Source: JASLBX01 sp036374175 (GTDB lineage Bacteria; Actinomycetota; Actinomycetes; Jiangellales; Jiangellaceae). Taken from it: a stretch of 28,227 bases of DNA. The notes below the pieces were generated by a model that searched no databases, was not told the DNA's origin, and was given only the letters and a program-made list of their open reading frames with translations. Where the stretch lies: contig DASUUH010000034.1 in assembly GCA_036374175.1 (NCBI GenBank), positions 1 to 28,227 of the forward strand, in the 5' to 3' direction. The translations under genes were made by a program, and so were the position numbers. This document shows, one piece after another, positions 8,023 to 15,952 of the stretch (positions within the stretch are counted from its first letter, which is position 1; each line of letters opens with the position of its first letter).

Positions 8023-8056
8023 TACGAGAACCGTAGCATCTGTTACGAGATTCGTA
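8023..8056. promoter_or_regulatory. Operator-like repeats upstream of exported hydrolase
   Basis: TACGAGATTCGTA (8044-8056) is a TACGA-N3-TCGTA palindrome. Its left half, TACGAGA, recurs at 8023-8029, exactly 21 bp away (two helical turns). The repeats sit 50-83 bp upstream of the hydrolase start, in the expected promoter region. They would suit a dimeric regulator such as the nearby MarR protein, but no match proves this. Confidence 0.45.
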
Positions 8057-8085
8057 CCTTATGAGTCATGTCACAAGAGCGGCAT

Positions 8086-8110
8086 GAGCCGGCCCCGTGG
8101 CCGAGGGCTC
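8086..8110 (-). terminator. Possible terminator after the catabolic operon
   Basis: GAGCCGGCC (8086-8094) can pair with GGCC and GGCTC (8099-8110) with a 3-nt bulge. It lies about 20 bp after the stop of the last gene of the operon. The stem is imperfect. Confidence 0.35.
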
Positions 8111-8128
8111 AGCGGATGAGTCGGCCGC

Positions 8129-9064
8129 CTAGAGTGCGGCGGCGCGCTCCTCGCGGAAACGGGCCAGCAGTTCCCGGAGGCTTAGCAGCGGCATGTCCAG
8201 CTTTCGCGCCGTCGCCGTCGCATCCAGCGATGTGTCATACGGAACTGGCTCGTCCGGGAGCGCATCCGGATCAGGAGGGCCGTACCGCAAGAGCCCGACG
8301 TCCAGGTCGAACGCCTCGCACACCTGCTCGGCGAAGCGCCGCCGGGTTGTGGCATCGGCACCACAACAGTGGAATATGCCGGGCCGGCCGAGTTCACCGA
8401 TCCGCCGGATCATGCGGGCCGACTCACTGGCCAGGCTCGGGGTCGCCACGTTATTGATCTGGTCGGCGTCCCACACGATGAACGGCCGGCCCTGCTCGAG
8501 CGCTTGCATGAGGGACAGCGCGAGGTATCCGAACCCCACATCTTGTTTTCGCGGCAGGTCACGGGATTCCCGATGGACGCCATTCACGCCGGCGATCCGC
8601 GCGATGGCACCTCGATCGGCCCGCTCGGCCACAACTCGTTCCTGGCTGAACTTGAGCAACCCGTAGCTGTTCACGGGACGCGGTGGCTGGTCTTCGGTCA
8701 CGCGGTGGCCGGTGCCGTCGAAGACCCAGTCGGTCGAGACGAGCACAATGAGGGCGCCGGCCGCGTTGGCGCCGTCGACGAGGTTGCGGGTGGCGTCCAC
8801 GAAGTCCGCCCATGCACCGCGCCAGTCACCCCGCAAACCGGTGAGGTCGTTGCGGATCGCGGCATGGACGACGACATCTGGCGCGGATTGGACGATGTCC
8901 GCGCGGACCGCATCAGCGTCCAGCAGGTCGCCGCGCCATATGGACGTGGCTGCAGCCGGTGAGGTCCGGTGAACGGCGGCCCGCACCTCGTCACCCGCGG
9001 CCCGGAACTCCGCGATCAGGTTAGAGCCGACGAACCCACTGCCTCCGGTCAACCAGACGCGCAC
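8129..9064 (-). CDS. NAD-dependent epimerase/RmlD-like sugar dehydrogenase (extended SDR)
   Basis: This 311-residue extended short-chain dehydrogenase has a GTG start. The nucleotide-binding loop GGSGFVG is at 7-13, the STDWVFDG strand-loop at 110-117 (very like dTDP-4-dehydrorhamnose reductase, RmlD), and the catalytic Tyr134-x3-Lys138 pair lies in YGLLK. Only one base separates the start from the stop of the upstream dehydrogenase, so it is translationally linked. In this operon it more likely acts in catabolism of a sugar or polyol than in dTDP-rhamnose synthesis, because no rml partner is present. The substrate is unknown. Confidence 0.82.
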   Translation of the reverse strand: MRVWLTGGSGFVGSNLIAEFRAAGDEVRAAVHRTSPAAATSIWRGDLLDADAVRADIVQSAPDVVVHAAIRNDLTGLRGDWRGAWADFVDATRNLVDGANAAGALIVLVSTDWVFDGTGHRVTEDQPPRPVNSYGLLKFSQERVVAERADRGAIARIAGVNGVHRESRDLPRKQDVGFGYLALSLMQALEQGRPFIVWDADQINNVATPSLASESARMIRRIGELGRPGIFHCCGADATTRRRFAEQVCEAFDLDVGLLRYGPPDPDALPDEPVPYDTSLDATATARKLDMPLLSLRELLARFREERAAAL

Positions 9065-9065
9065 G

Positions 9066-10073
9066 TCAGTGATCGATCTCGACTGTGCGGCCAGTGCGTG
9101 CAGACTCAGCCGCCGCCTGGGCGAGGACCAGCGCCGCCCGCGCGTCGTGCCCCGTCACAGCCGGCCGGGAGCCGTCGCGCGCGGCCGCCGTGAACGACGT
9201 CCACTGGTTCACATAACTCGGCAGGTAACGCTCGAGGAAGAACCGGGGCAAAGGTGCGGTGCGCCCGCCGGCCGCGGTCCTGATCACCGCGCCGTGGGCC
9301 GGCTGGTTCTCGCTGGCAGCGACACCGTCGCTGCCGAACACCTCGACTCGCTGGTCGAATCCATAAACAGCACGCCTGCTGTTGTCGATGAGGGTCAGGC
9401 AGCCATCGGCATGGCGGAGCGTGATGGCAACCGTGTCCACGTCGCCGATTTCACCGATCTTCGGGTCGACGCGAACGGCACCGAGCGCAGTGACTGCGAC
9501 CACCTCACTGCCGGCAACGTACCGGGCCATGTCGAAGTCGTGAATCGTCTGGTCAACGAAGATCCCGCCGGACACGGCAAGGTAGTCGATCGACGGCGGA
9601 GCGGGGTCGCGGCTGGAGATGCGCACGAGTTCCGGCGATCCGATCTCGCCACTGGCGACAGCCGCCGCGACTGCCGCATGGCCTGGATCGAACCGTCGGT
9701 TGAAGCCGATCTGCAGCATTACCCCCGCCCGTTCCGCCGCGGCGAGCGCCCGGTCGGTGCTTTCCAGATCCAGCGAGATCGGCTTCTCACACAGGATCGG
9801 CTTGCCCGCCGCCGCCGCCGCGATCACGAGATCGACATGGGTAGGGGTCGGTGAACAGATGGCCACCGCATCCACGTCCGGATCGTTGATCACCTCGACC
9901 GGGTCGGCATAGCCCCGCACGTGCAGGCGTTGGGTCATCGCCGCCAGCGACGCCGGGTCGGTATCCGCGACGGCCGTGACCGTGGCTGCGGGAACGTCGT
10001 GGGCCAGCAGATCGGCATGCATGCTGCCGATCCGGCCGAGGCCGACAACGCCGAAACGCACCGGTTCAGTCAT
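9066..10073 (-). CDS. iolG: Inositol 2-dehydrogenase-type Gfo/Idh/MocA oxidoreductase
   Basis: A 335-residue protein. The N-terminal Rossmann fold has GVVGLGRIGSMHA (8-20). The catalytic Lys97 is in CEKPIS, and Asp174 and His178 are in FVDQTIHDFDMARY, matching the Lys/Asp/His triad of myo-inositol 2-dehydrogenases. The C-terminal block VDTVAITLRHADGCLTLIDN, then SRRAVYGFDQRVEVFG, is characteristic of IolG. The ATG at 10073 overlaps the upstream stop (ATGA) and is preferred over a start 20 codons earlier. It should oxidise an inositol or related ring/sugar hydroxyl with NAD+. Other iol genes are absent, so the in vivo substrate may be a different polyol. Confidence 0.83.
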   Translation of the reverse strand: MTEPVRFGVVGLGRIGSMHADLLAHDVPAATVTAVADTDPASLAAMTQRLHVRGYADPVEVINDPDVDAVAICSPTPTHVDLVIAAAAAGKPILCEKPISLDLESTDRALAAAERAGVMLQIGFNRRFDPGHAAVAAAVASGEIGSPELVRISSRDPAPPSIDYLAVSGGIFVDQTIHDFDMARYVAGSEVVAVTALGAVRVDPKIGEIGDVDTVAITLRHADGCLTLIDNSRRAVYGFDQRVEVFGSDGVAASENQPAHGAVIRTAAGGRTAPLPRFFLERYLPSYVNQWTSFTAAARDGSRPAVTGHDARAALVLAQAAAESARTGRTVEIDH

Positions 10074-11278
10074 CGATTCACCCCATCCGGAGTCCGAGAC
10101 GGCAAGGCGGCAATATCGACGACGTCCTCCCACCGGCCCGAATCGACCGACCGGAGGATGGCGTCCTGGACCGACACATACCGCACCGCGGCGGCGAAGC
10201 CCGGATCGAACGGCTGCCCGGTGGCCAGGGAGAGGCAGAACTCGTGATCCTCGATGGCGATGATGTCCTCGAACCCGATTCCGTTCGCGTCGCCGGGCAC
10301 AAACGCCCCGTGATACGGAAACCGGTCACCGCCGTTGATCGTCGTCCAGCCGCGCACCGCAGGATCGTCCGCCACGTACACCTCGAGCTGGTTCATCGTC
10401 TCGAGGTTCCACCTGATCGCACCGCGGGTGCCGTAAACCGTAAAGGTGTTCTGGCTCTCCGGGCCGTGGAACGTTCGGCACGCTTCGAACGTCGCCTGCG
10501 CACCGGTTGAGAACCGGGCCAGCACGCCGATGTAGTCCTCGTTGGTGACCCGTCCGGTCGGGTCGCCGGGCGCCCCGCGGTCGTAATGCGTGCCGCCGGC
10601 CGTCGGTACCGGCCGGTCCGGAATGAACAGCGCCGTCGCCGCGACCACCGCCTCAACCGGGCCGACCAGGTGGGCTGCCAGGTCGACACTGTGGCTGAGC
10701 AGATCGGTGCTGACGCCGTAACCACCCTGATCGACCAGATAACGCCAGGAGAGCCGGCCGGCCGGGTCCGAGCCGTACATCGAGAAGAACACGCCTCGGT
10801 AGTGGACGATCTCGCCGATCAGGCCGGTGTCGATCAGGTGCTTCGCGTGCTGGACCAATGGCGCCCAGCGGTAGTTGTAGCCGACGCCGGTGGCGATGCC
10901 GGCCGCCTCGGCGGCCAGGTAGGCGCGCACGGTCTGGTCCGGCGTGCCACCGACCGGTTTCTCGCAGAACACGGCGAGTCCGGCGGCGGCCGCCGCCTCG
11001 ATTATCTCGACGTGCAACATGTTCGGCGCAGTGATCCAGACGGCGTCGACCTCGCCCGACCCAAGCAGTTCGTGCCAGTCTGCATCGGTGCGGTGGGCCC
11101 CGAAGCCTTCAACTGCCAACGTCCGGCGGTCCGCCACGTTGTCCGCGACAGCCGCGAGCTGGACCCGGTACGGCGCATCCTGGAAGATCGTCGGCCCGCG
11201 CAGCAGGGACCTGGCATGGGCCTGGCCCATCCAGCCGAATCCGACGATCCCGGCACGAATGGTGTGCGGCTTACCCAT
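10070..11278 (-). CDS. Gfo/Idh/MocA-family sugar oxidoreductase
   Basis: A 402-residue NAD(P)-dependent dehydrogenase. GIVGFGWMGQAHA (10-22) is the dinucleotide loop, Lys107 lies in CEKPVGG, and Asp192 and His196 lie in STDLLSHSVD. It is longer than the neighbouring IolG-type protein and only distantly similar, so the two are likely to act on different steps or substrates. The ATG at 11278 shares bases with the stop of the ABC ATPase gene (TGATG); a GTG one codon earlier is also possible. Such proteins oxidise or epimerise sugars, inositols or amino-sugars. Confidence 0.85.
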   Translation of the reverse strand: MGKPHTIRAGIVGFGWMGQAHARSLLRGPTIFQDAPYRVQLAAVADNVADRRTLAVEGFGAHRTDADWHELLGSGEVDAVWITAPNMLHVEIIEAAAAAGLAVFCEKPVGGTPDQTVRAYLAAEAAGIATGVGYNYRWAPLVQHAKHLIDTGLIGEIVHYRGVFFSMYGSDPAGRLSWRYLVDQGGYGVSTDLLSHSVDLAAHLVGPVEAVVAATALFIPDRPVPTAGGTHYDRGAPGDPTGRVTNEDYIGVLARFSTGAQATFEACRTFHGPESQNTFTVYGTRGAIRWNLETMNQLEVYVADDPAVRGWTTINGGDRFPYHGAFVPGDANGIGFEDIIAIEDHEFCLSLATGQPFDPGFAAAVRYVSVQDAILRSVDSGRWEDVVDIAALPSRTPDGVNR

Positions 11279-12096
11279 CACCCGTCACGGCCCTTCTGCA
11301 ACTCGTGGGTGAGGGCCCGAAGCTCGGCACCGCCGGCCATGGCGACCACCAGCTCGTCCAGGGTGATTTCGCCTTTGGGTTTGTCGGTGAGGGTCCGGCC
11401 GCGATTGAGGATCATGAACCGGTCACCCACCGGAAAGGCGTGATGCGGGTTGTGGGTGATGAGGATGACGCCGACGCCACGCTCCTTCGCAGCGATGATG
11501 TATTTCAGCACCACACCCGCCTGCTTGACGCCGAGCGCCGATGTCGGCTCGTCCAGGATGAGCAGCCGGGCCCCGAAGTAGACGGCTCGTGAAATGGCGA
11601 CGGCCTGCCGCTCGCCGCCGGATAACGTGCCGACGGGCTGGTCCGGATTGCGAATGTCGATGCCCATCTTGAGAAGTTCCTCGCGGGCGATCCGCTTGGC
11701 TTCACTGATGTCGATGCGCCGGAGCGGTCCCCACCCCCTGGTCGGTTCAGATCCCAGCCAGAAGTTGCGCCAGATCGGCATCAACGGAACGGTCGCCAGG
11801 TCCTGGTAGACGGTGGCGATGCCCGCGGCTTTGGCCTCGCGCGGCGAACTGAATCGAACCACTTCGCCGTCCATCAGCACGCGCCCCTCGTCGTACGGGT
11901 GGACGCCGGACAGAATCTTGATGAAGGTCGACTTGCCCGCGCCGTTGTCGCCCAGCACGCACGTCACCTGCCCGGTGTGGATCTCTGTGGACACGTCCTT
12001 AAGCGCGATCACGTTGCCGAAGAACTTACTGAGGTAACGGATTTCGAGCAGCGGTGGCGCAGACGTAGGCGTGGATGCCCTGTCGGTCGTCGTCAT
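11278..12096 (-). CDS. Sugar ABC transporter ATP-binding protein, single nucleotide-binding domain
   Basis: This 272-residue protein has the Walker A motif GDNGAGKST (49-57), Q-loop in VYQDLA, signature LSGGERQAVAISRA, Walker B LLILDEPTSALG and the H-loop ILITHN. It is of the carbohydrate-uptake class (ribose/fructose CUT2 type). Most members carry two fused domains; this one has only one, as in FrcA-like systems, so it probably acts as a homodimer. The start at 12096 overlaps the permease stop (ATGA). A much longer open frame upstream is only an overlap with the permease gene in another frame. Confidence 0.9.
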   Translation of the reverse strand: MTTTDRASTPTSAPPLLEIRYLSKFFGNVIALKDVSTEIHTGQVTCVLGDNGAGKSTFIKILSGVHPYDEGRVLMDGEVVRFSSPREAKAAGIATVYQDLATVPLMPIWRNFWLGSEPTRGWGPLRRIDISEAKRIAREELLKMGIDIRNPDQPVGTLSGGERQAVAISRAVYFGARLLILDEPTSALGVKQAGVVLKYIIAAKERGVGVILITHNPHHAFPVGDRFMILNRGRTLTDKPKGEITLDELVVAMAGGAELRALTHELQKGRDG

Positions 12097-13139
12097 GTTC
12101 TTCGCGCTCCTTCGGCACGCTTGCGCACGAGGTTGTTGGCCAGCACTGCGAGCAGCAGGATCACGCCTAGGAAGAGGAACCGCCAGGACGAATCCCACCC
12201 GGCAAACGGGATTCCGGCGAGCGCCATCCCCATGATCAGGGCACCGATGGACGCACCGATAGCCGACCCGAACCCGCCGGTAAGTAGGCAGCCCCCGACC
12301 ACGGCGGCGATGATGAACTCGAACTCGCGCCCGACTCCTTCGTTCGCCTGCACGCTGCCCAGCCGAACCGCCGTCATGATGCCGACAAGTGCGCCGGCTG
12401 TGGCCGTCGTCATGAACAATCCGATCTTGGTCGCGGCTACCGGAACGCCGCTGTTGCGGGCAGCGACCTTGTCGCCTCCCACGGCATAGATCCAGTTGCC
12501 CGACCGGGTGCGAGTCAGCAGCCAGGTCGCGAGAGTGGCGAGGACCAGCCACCACACGACCGTGACCCGGAAGTTGTACGGCGCCAGGAACGTACTCGCG
12601 AACAGCCATTCGGCGGCGTCGAAACCCGGCGCCTGGTCGAGCCCGTCGACCCGGACAGTGCCGGTGAGCAGCAGGGTGCCGCCGTTGTTCGCGCCGCGCA
12701 GGATGAAGAACGTGCCGAGGGTCACGATGAAGCTTGGCAGTCCGGTCCGCAGCACGATGATGCCGTTCAGCAAGCCGATGAGCGCCCCGAAGGCGAGCAC
12801 CAACGGGATGGCGAGCCAGACGTTCATGTCAAGGCGCGTGATGAGCAGGCCGAACAGCAAGCCGGACGTGCCGATCATGACACCCGCCGACAGGTCGAAC
12901 TCGCCTCCGATCATCAGGAGCGAAACAGCGACGGCCATGATCCCGAGGGTGGCGGCGAAGTCCAGCCACCGGGCGGCTCCGGCGAGCGTGCCGAACTGGT
13001 CGGTGATGATCGTGAAGAAGGCGGCCACCAGAATGGCGCCGAGCAAGGCGCCCAGCTCCGGCCGCTGCAGCAGCCGGGCACCGATACCGACGCTGGTGAG
13101 GCGCTCGTCGGCAGGGGGAACGGACGTTTTGCTGGTCAT
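12093..13139 (-). CDS. Sugar ABC transporter permease (BPD_transp_2, CUT2 class)
   Basis: This 348-residue integral membrane protein has about nine or ten hydrophobic helices. It carries the CUT2 permease hallmarks GGEFDLSAGVMIGTSGLLFG, PSFIVTLGTFFILRG and AVVGGCLLTGGFGSAIGASI (coupling-helix region). The ATG at 13139 is chosen over one 24 codons upstream because GAGGAG sits seven bases before it and because the longer version would run into the intercistronic hairpin. It forms the import channel for the lipoprotein and ATPase encoded on either side. Confidence 0.92.
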   Translation of the reverse strand: MTSKTSVPPADERLTSVGIGARLLQRPELGALLGAILVAAFFTIITDQFGTLAGAARWLDFAATLGIMAVAVSLLMIGGEFDLSAGVMIGTSGLLFGLLITRLDMNVWLAIPLVLAFGALIGLLNGIIVLRTGLPSFIVTLGTFFILRGANNGGTLLLTGTVRVDGLDQAPGFDAAEWLFASTFLAPYNFRVTVVWWLVLATLATWLLTRTRSGNWIYAVGGDKVAARNSGVPVAATKIGLFMTTATAGALVGIMTAVRLGSVQANEGVGREFEFIIAAVVGGCLLTGGFGSAIGASIGALIMGMALAGIPFAGWDSSWRFLFLGVILLLAVLANNLVRKRAEGARRT

Positions 13140-13175
13140 CAGCGGCTCCTCGAGTGCGTGAAGCGTGACGCCGAG

Positions 13176-13205
13176 CCGTGGAGCGCGCATCGGCGCGCTC
13201 CACGG
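13176..13205 (-). terminator. Intercistronic hairpin between binding protein and permease genes
   Basis: A perfect 13-bp stem, CCGTGGAGCGCGC (13176-13188) with GCGCGCTCCACGG (13193-13205), has a 4-nt loop. It lies just after the lipoprotein stop and 36 bp before the permease start. Such structures act as partial terminators or mRNA 3-prime stabilisers, keeping binding-protein levels above those of the membrane components. Confidence 0.75.
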
Positions 13206-13214
13206 TCGCAAACC

Positions 13215-14222
13215 TCAGCGAGTGCCGGCCGATGCCAGCTCGGCAACGTCGGCAGCGTTCGACGCGTCGACGAAGCCCGGACCGGTGAGGACTGGCTGCC
13301 CGCCGCCAACGGTGTTGGCGTTGGTGTTGTACAGCGTCAAGAACACCACCGGCAAGTAACCCTGAAGGTACTGCTGCTGGTCGACAGCGAAGCTGATCTC
13401 GCCGTTCTCGATCGCGGTGACCACGTCACCAGACAGGTCGAAGGTGGCGAGCACAACGTCAGAACCGGCGGACGCAATAGCATCGCGGGCTGCCACTGCA
13501 ATGTCCGGGTTGAGGGAAAGCACGGCCCCGACGCTGGTGTCGGTCTCCAACTTCACCTGGAGCTCACTCAACGTGGTGGAGATGTCGCCGGTGCCAGCCA
13601 CCTGGAAGTTCTCTACCTCGCCGCCGAAACCTTCCGCGGCACCCTCGCAGCGCTCCTGGAGCCCGATGTTCGCCTGCTCGTGGATTATGCAGAGCAGCTT
13701 GCCGGACGCTTCTTCGGCCAGCCGGCTGCCGGCGCCTTCGCCGGCGATCCGTTCGGTCTGGCCGACGTGTGTGATCGCACCGAAGTCCTGGAACACGTCG
13801 ACGCCCGAGTTCAGCGTGATGACCGGGATGCCGGCGTCGACGGCGGCCGCGACCGCGCTCGCAATTGCGTCGGGGTTCGGGGCGGAGACGGCGAGCCCGT
13901 CCACACCCTGGCTGATGGCGGTCTCGATCAGCTGTGCCTGCTGCTGCGGGTCGTTGTTGGATTCTTGATAGTTCAGGCTCACACCAAGGTCGCGGGCAGC
14001 GTCTTCGGCGCCGCGCTTGGCGACGGACCAGAAGGAGCCGGCGTCGCCGTGAGTAACCATGGCGATGGTCAGATCGCCGGCCTGGGCGCTGCCGGCTTCC
14101 GTACTCTCGGCAGCCGGTTCGGTGTCTGTGCCGGTGTCTGCGCTGTCTCCGTTGCCTTCGGTGGTGCAGGCGCTCAACGCAAGCGCGGGCAGCGCCAGCA
14201 GCGCGATGATCGTGCGTCGCAT
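13215..14222 (-). CDS. Sugar ABC transporter substrate-binding lipoprotein
   Basis: A 335-residue periplasmic-binding-type protein (Peripla_BP_4 class, like ribose and inositol binders). It has a lipoprotein signal ending LALSAC with the lipidated Cys at 19, then a Ser/Thr/Glu/Asp-rich linker to about residue 48. The mature domain begins LTIAMVTHGDAGSFWSVAKR and includes GVDGLAVSAPNPDAI and the hinge region. AAGGGAG lies upstream of the ATG at 14222. It is the first gene of the operon and is preceded by two LacI-type operators. The fold binds sugars or cyclitols; which one is not readable from sequence. Confidence 0.92.
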   Translation of the reverse strand: MRRTIIALLALPALALSACTTEGNGDSADTGTDTEPAAESTEAGSAQAGDLTIAMVTHGDAGSFWSVAKRGAEDAARDLGVSLNYQESNNDPQQQAQLIETAISQGVDGLAVSAPNPDAIASAVAAAVDAGIPVITLNSGVDVFQDFGAITHVGQTERIAGEGAGSRLAEEASGKLLCIIHEQANIGLQERCEGAAEGFGGEVENFQVAGTGDISTTLSELQVKLETDTSVGAVLSLNPDIAVAARDAIASAGSDVVLATFDLSGDVVTAIENGEISFAVDQQQYLQGYLPVVFLTLYNTNANTVGGGQPVLTGPGFVDASNAADVAELASAGTR

Positions 14223-14400
14223 GTTGATCTCCCTTGATCCGTGGAATCGGTCATGCCCGTTAGACCTGGACTGTTGCGGTCAACTGATCCTTTGGCTTGA
14301 GCCGGAGCAGGTACTCCCTCGTTCTCGCTGACATCTCCGGTTCGACGCGTACGGCCTCAGCGGTACTGGGTTCGCCGCTTGCCTTCGCATTTTTTGGCTC

Positions 14401-14442
14401 TTGTTAGAGCGCTCTAACCCTGTCAGAATTAGAGCGCTCTAA
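14401..14442. promoter_or_regulatory. Two LacI-type operators and the lacI-side promoter
   Basis: GTTAGAGCGCTCTAAC (14403-14418) and TTAGAGCGCTCTAA (14429-14442) are perfect palindromes with a central CG step, the LacI-family pattern. Their centres are 25 bp apart. On the + strand, TTGTTA (14401-14406), a 17-bp gap and CAGAAT (14424-14429) form a promoter for the regulator that is fully covered by the operators. The sites also control the opposite operon. Confidence 0.85.
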
Positions 14443-14519
14443 CAGGTGGGTGCTGACACTATGGGCCACCGAGGTGGACCTGTCAATAGGGCGGGCAAGA
14501 ACTACCGATAGGTGCGGGC

Positions 14520-15539
14520 ATGCGACACCCAACGATGGAGGACGTTGCCAGGGAGGCGTCCGTGTCTCGCGCCCTCGTGTCGCTCGTCTTCCGCAATTCG
14601 CCGAAGGTCGCAGACGACACCCGCAGCCGGGTGATCGCGGCCGCTGAGCGCCTGGGCTACCGCCCCAACGCCAACGCGCGGCGGCTCGCGAGCCGAACCA
14701 CCGACACGGTCGGCGTCCTGCTGCGCGACCTGCACAACCCCTTCTTCGCCGACATCGTCGACGGAATCGAAACCGCCGCTGATCGCAAGAACGTCCAGGT
14801 TCTGATCAGCCACGGCCGTCGCGGAGCCGACGAGGTGAGCGCCGTAGAAAGTCTGCTGGAGTTGCGGCCGATCGGCCTGGTACTGCTCTCCCCCAGCTTG
14901 CCCACCCGGGCCATGGCGGCGCAGGTGGGCACGCTGCCCACCGTGATCGTGGGCCGGGAAGTTCGGCAACGGGGGTTCGACATCGTCGTGGACGATGACG
15001 TGCGCGGGGCTGAACTCGCCGTGCGTTACTTGCACAAGCTCGGACACCGGCGCATCTTGCACGTCACCGGCGGTCCAGGCGAAGCTGGGGCCGCACAGCG
15101 GATCCGGGGCTATGAGCGCGCGATGCGAGCACTCGGCGCGACGCCTCGTGTGCTGCCGGCCAGATTCAGCGAGGAAGCCGGATTCGCGGCCGCCGAGGTG
15201 ATTGCGGGAATGGACGAGATGCCAACCGCGGTGTTCGCTGCAAACGACCTCATCGCCGTGGGCCTGCTCAGCGGATTCGATCAGTTGGGCATCCGGGTGC
15301 CCGACGACGTCTCGCTGTTGGGATACGACAACACGTCGCTGGCCAGAACCCGGCACATCGATCTGACCACCATCGACCAGCCGCGGCGAGCGATGGGAGA
15401 ACTCGCGATCGAGACGTTGCTCGAGCGCCTGTATCGCGACCGCCAGCGCTCGACCATCCACCGCATGATGCCCACGCTGGTCATCCGTTCGACCACCAGG
15501 CCCATTCCCGCTGCCGGCGCCGAAGAGAGGACGCGATGA
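14520..15539 (+). CDS. LacI-family transcriptional repressor
   Basis: This 339-residue protein has the N-terminal LacI HTH (TMEDVAREASVSRALVSLVF, about 5-24) and hinge helix (YRPNANARRLASRTT). The periplasmic-binding-like effector domain carries VGVLLRDLHNPFFADIVDGI, FAANDLIAVGLL and LLGYDNT. The recognition helix SRALVSLVF departs from the common TVSRVL form. It diverges from the transporter/dehydrogenase operon across two matching operators, so it very probably represses that operon and itself. The inducer is likely the transported compound or a metabolite of it. The Shine-Dalgarno sequence is weak. Its last codons overlap the uspA start (ATGA). Confidence 0.92.
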   Translation: MRHPTMEDVAREASVSRALVSLVFRNSPKVADDTRSRVIAAAERLGYRPNANARRLASRTTDTVGVLLRDLHNPFFADIVDGIETAADRKNVQVLISHGRRGADEVSAVESLLELRPIGLVLLSPSLPTRAMAAQVGTLPTVIVGREVRQRGFDIVVDDDVRGAELAVRYLHKLGHRRILHVTGGPGEAGAAQRIRGYERAMRALGATPRVLPARFSEEAGFAAAEVIAGMDEMPTAVFAANDLIAVGLLSGFDQLGIRVPDDVSLLGYDNTSLARTRHIDLTTIDQPRRAMGELAIETLLERLYRDRQRSTIHRMMPTLVIRSTTRPIPAAGAEERTR

Positions 15540-15952
15540 AGATTCTGGTGGGCTACGTCCGCACCCCCGAGGGCGAGGCGGCGCTTGCGCGCGCGATTCA
15601 GGAAGCATCGCTCCGGGCCGCCGAACTCGTCGTCGTGCACTCAGAACGAGGAGGCGAACGCGGCGAGACCGAGCGATCGATCGCAGATAGCAAAGAGCTG
15701 GCCGCCGTTCGAGCCAAGCTTGAAGCAGCGGGCGTGCACCACTCCGTCCGCGAGCTGGTCCGCGGCAAGGAACCTGGCGACGACTTGGTCGATTTCGCGA
15801 ACGAGATCGGCGCCGAGCTGATCGTGTTAGGCCTGCGGCGGCGGAGTCCCGTAGGCAAGCTCGTGCTCGGCAGTACCACTCAGGACGTGCTTCTCGGTGC
15901 CGACTGCCCGGTACTGACGGTCAGCGCAGACAACAGCCATCTAAGCCACTAG
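15536..15952 (+). CDS. Universal stress protein (UspA family)
   Basis: A 138-residue single Usp domain, starting KILVGYVRTPEGEAALARAI. It ends with the nucleotide-loop region GLRRRSPVGKLVLGSTTQDVL and the closing strand CPVLTV. The canonical G-x2-G-x9-G-S/T motif is kept in the form usual for actinobacterial RRRSPVGK proteins, so ATP binding is plausible. It overlaps lacI by four bases (ATGA), making it co-translated with a sugar repressor, an unusual partnership. Its TAG stop lies in a CTAG shared with the convergent gene. Confidence 0.88.
   Translation: MKILVGYVRTPEGEAALARAIQEASLRAAELVVVHSERGGERGETERSIADSKELAAVRAKLEAAGVHHSVRELVRGKEPGDDLVDFANEIGAELIVLGLRRRSPVGKLVLGSTTQDVLLGADCPVLTVSADNSHLSH

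Noticed and set aside
8068..8457. Plus-strand frame starting just after the hydrolase promoter region
   Set aside because: Pro/Arg-rich, overlaps the end of the SDR gene and has no homologous features.
12097..12609. Upstream extension of the ABC ATPase frame to 443 residues
   Set aside because: The extra 171 residues overlap the permease gene in another frame and show Arg/His-rich shadow composition. The ATG at 12096 overlapping the permease stop is the normal start.
13158..14237. 359-codon plus-strand frame opposite the binding protein gene
   Set aside because: Complete antisense overlap with a clearly coding lipoprotein gene.
14502..15608. 368-codon minus-strand frame opposite lacI
   Set aside because: Antisense shadow of lacI, whose domains are unmistakable.
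15949..15952. Shared CTAG at the convergent uspA/DUF4190 ends
   Set aside because: A 4-bp overlap of stop codons is common between convergent genes and was not treated as a regulatory feature.
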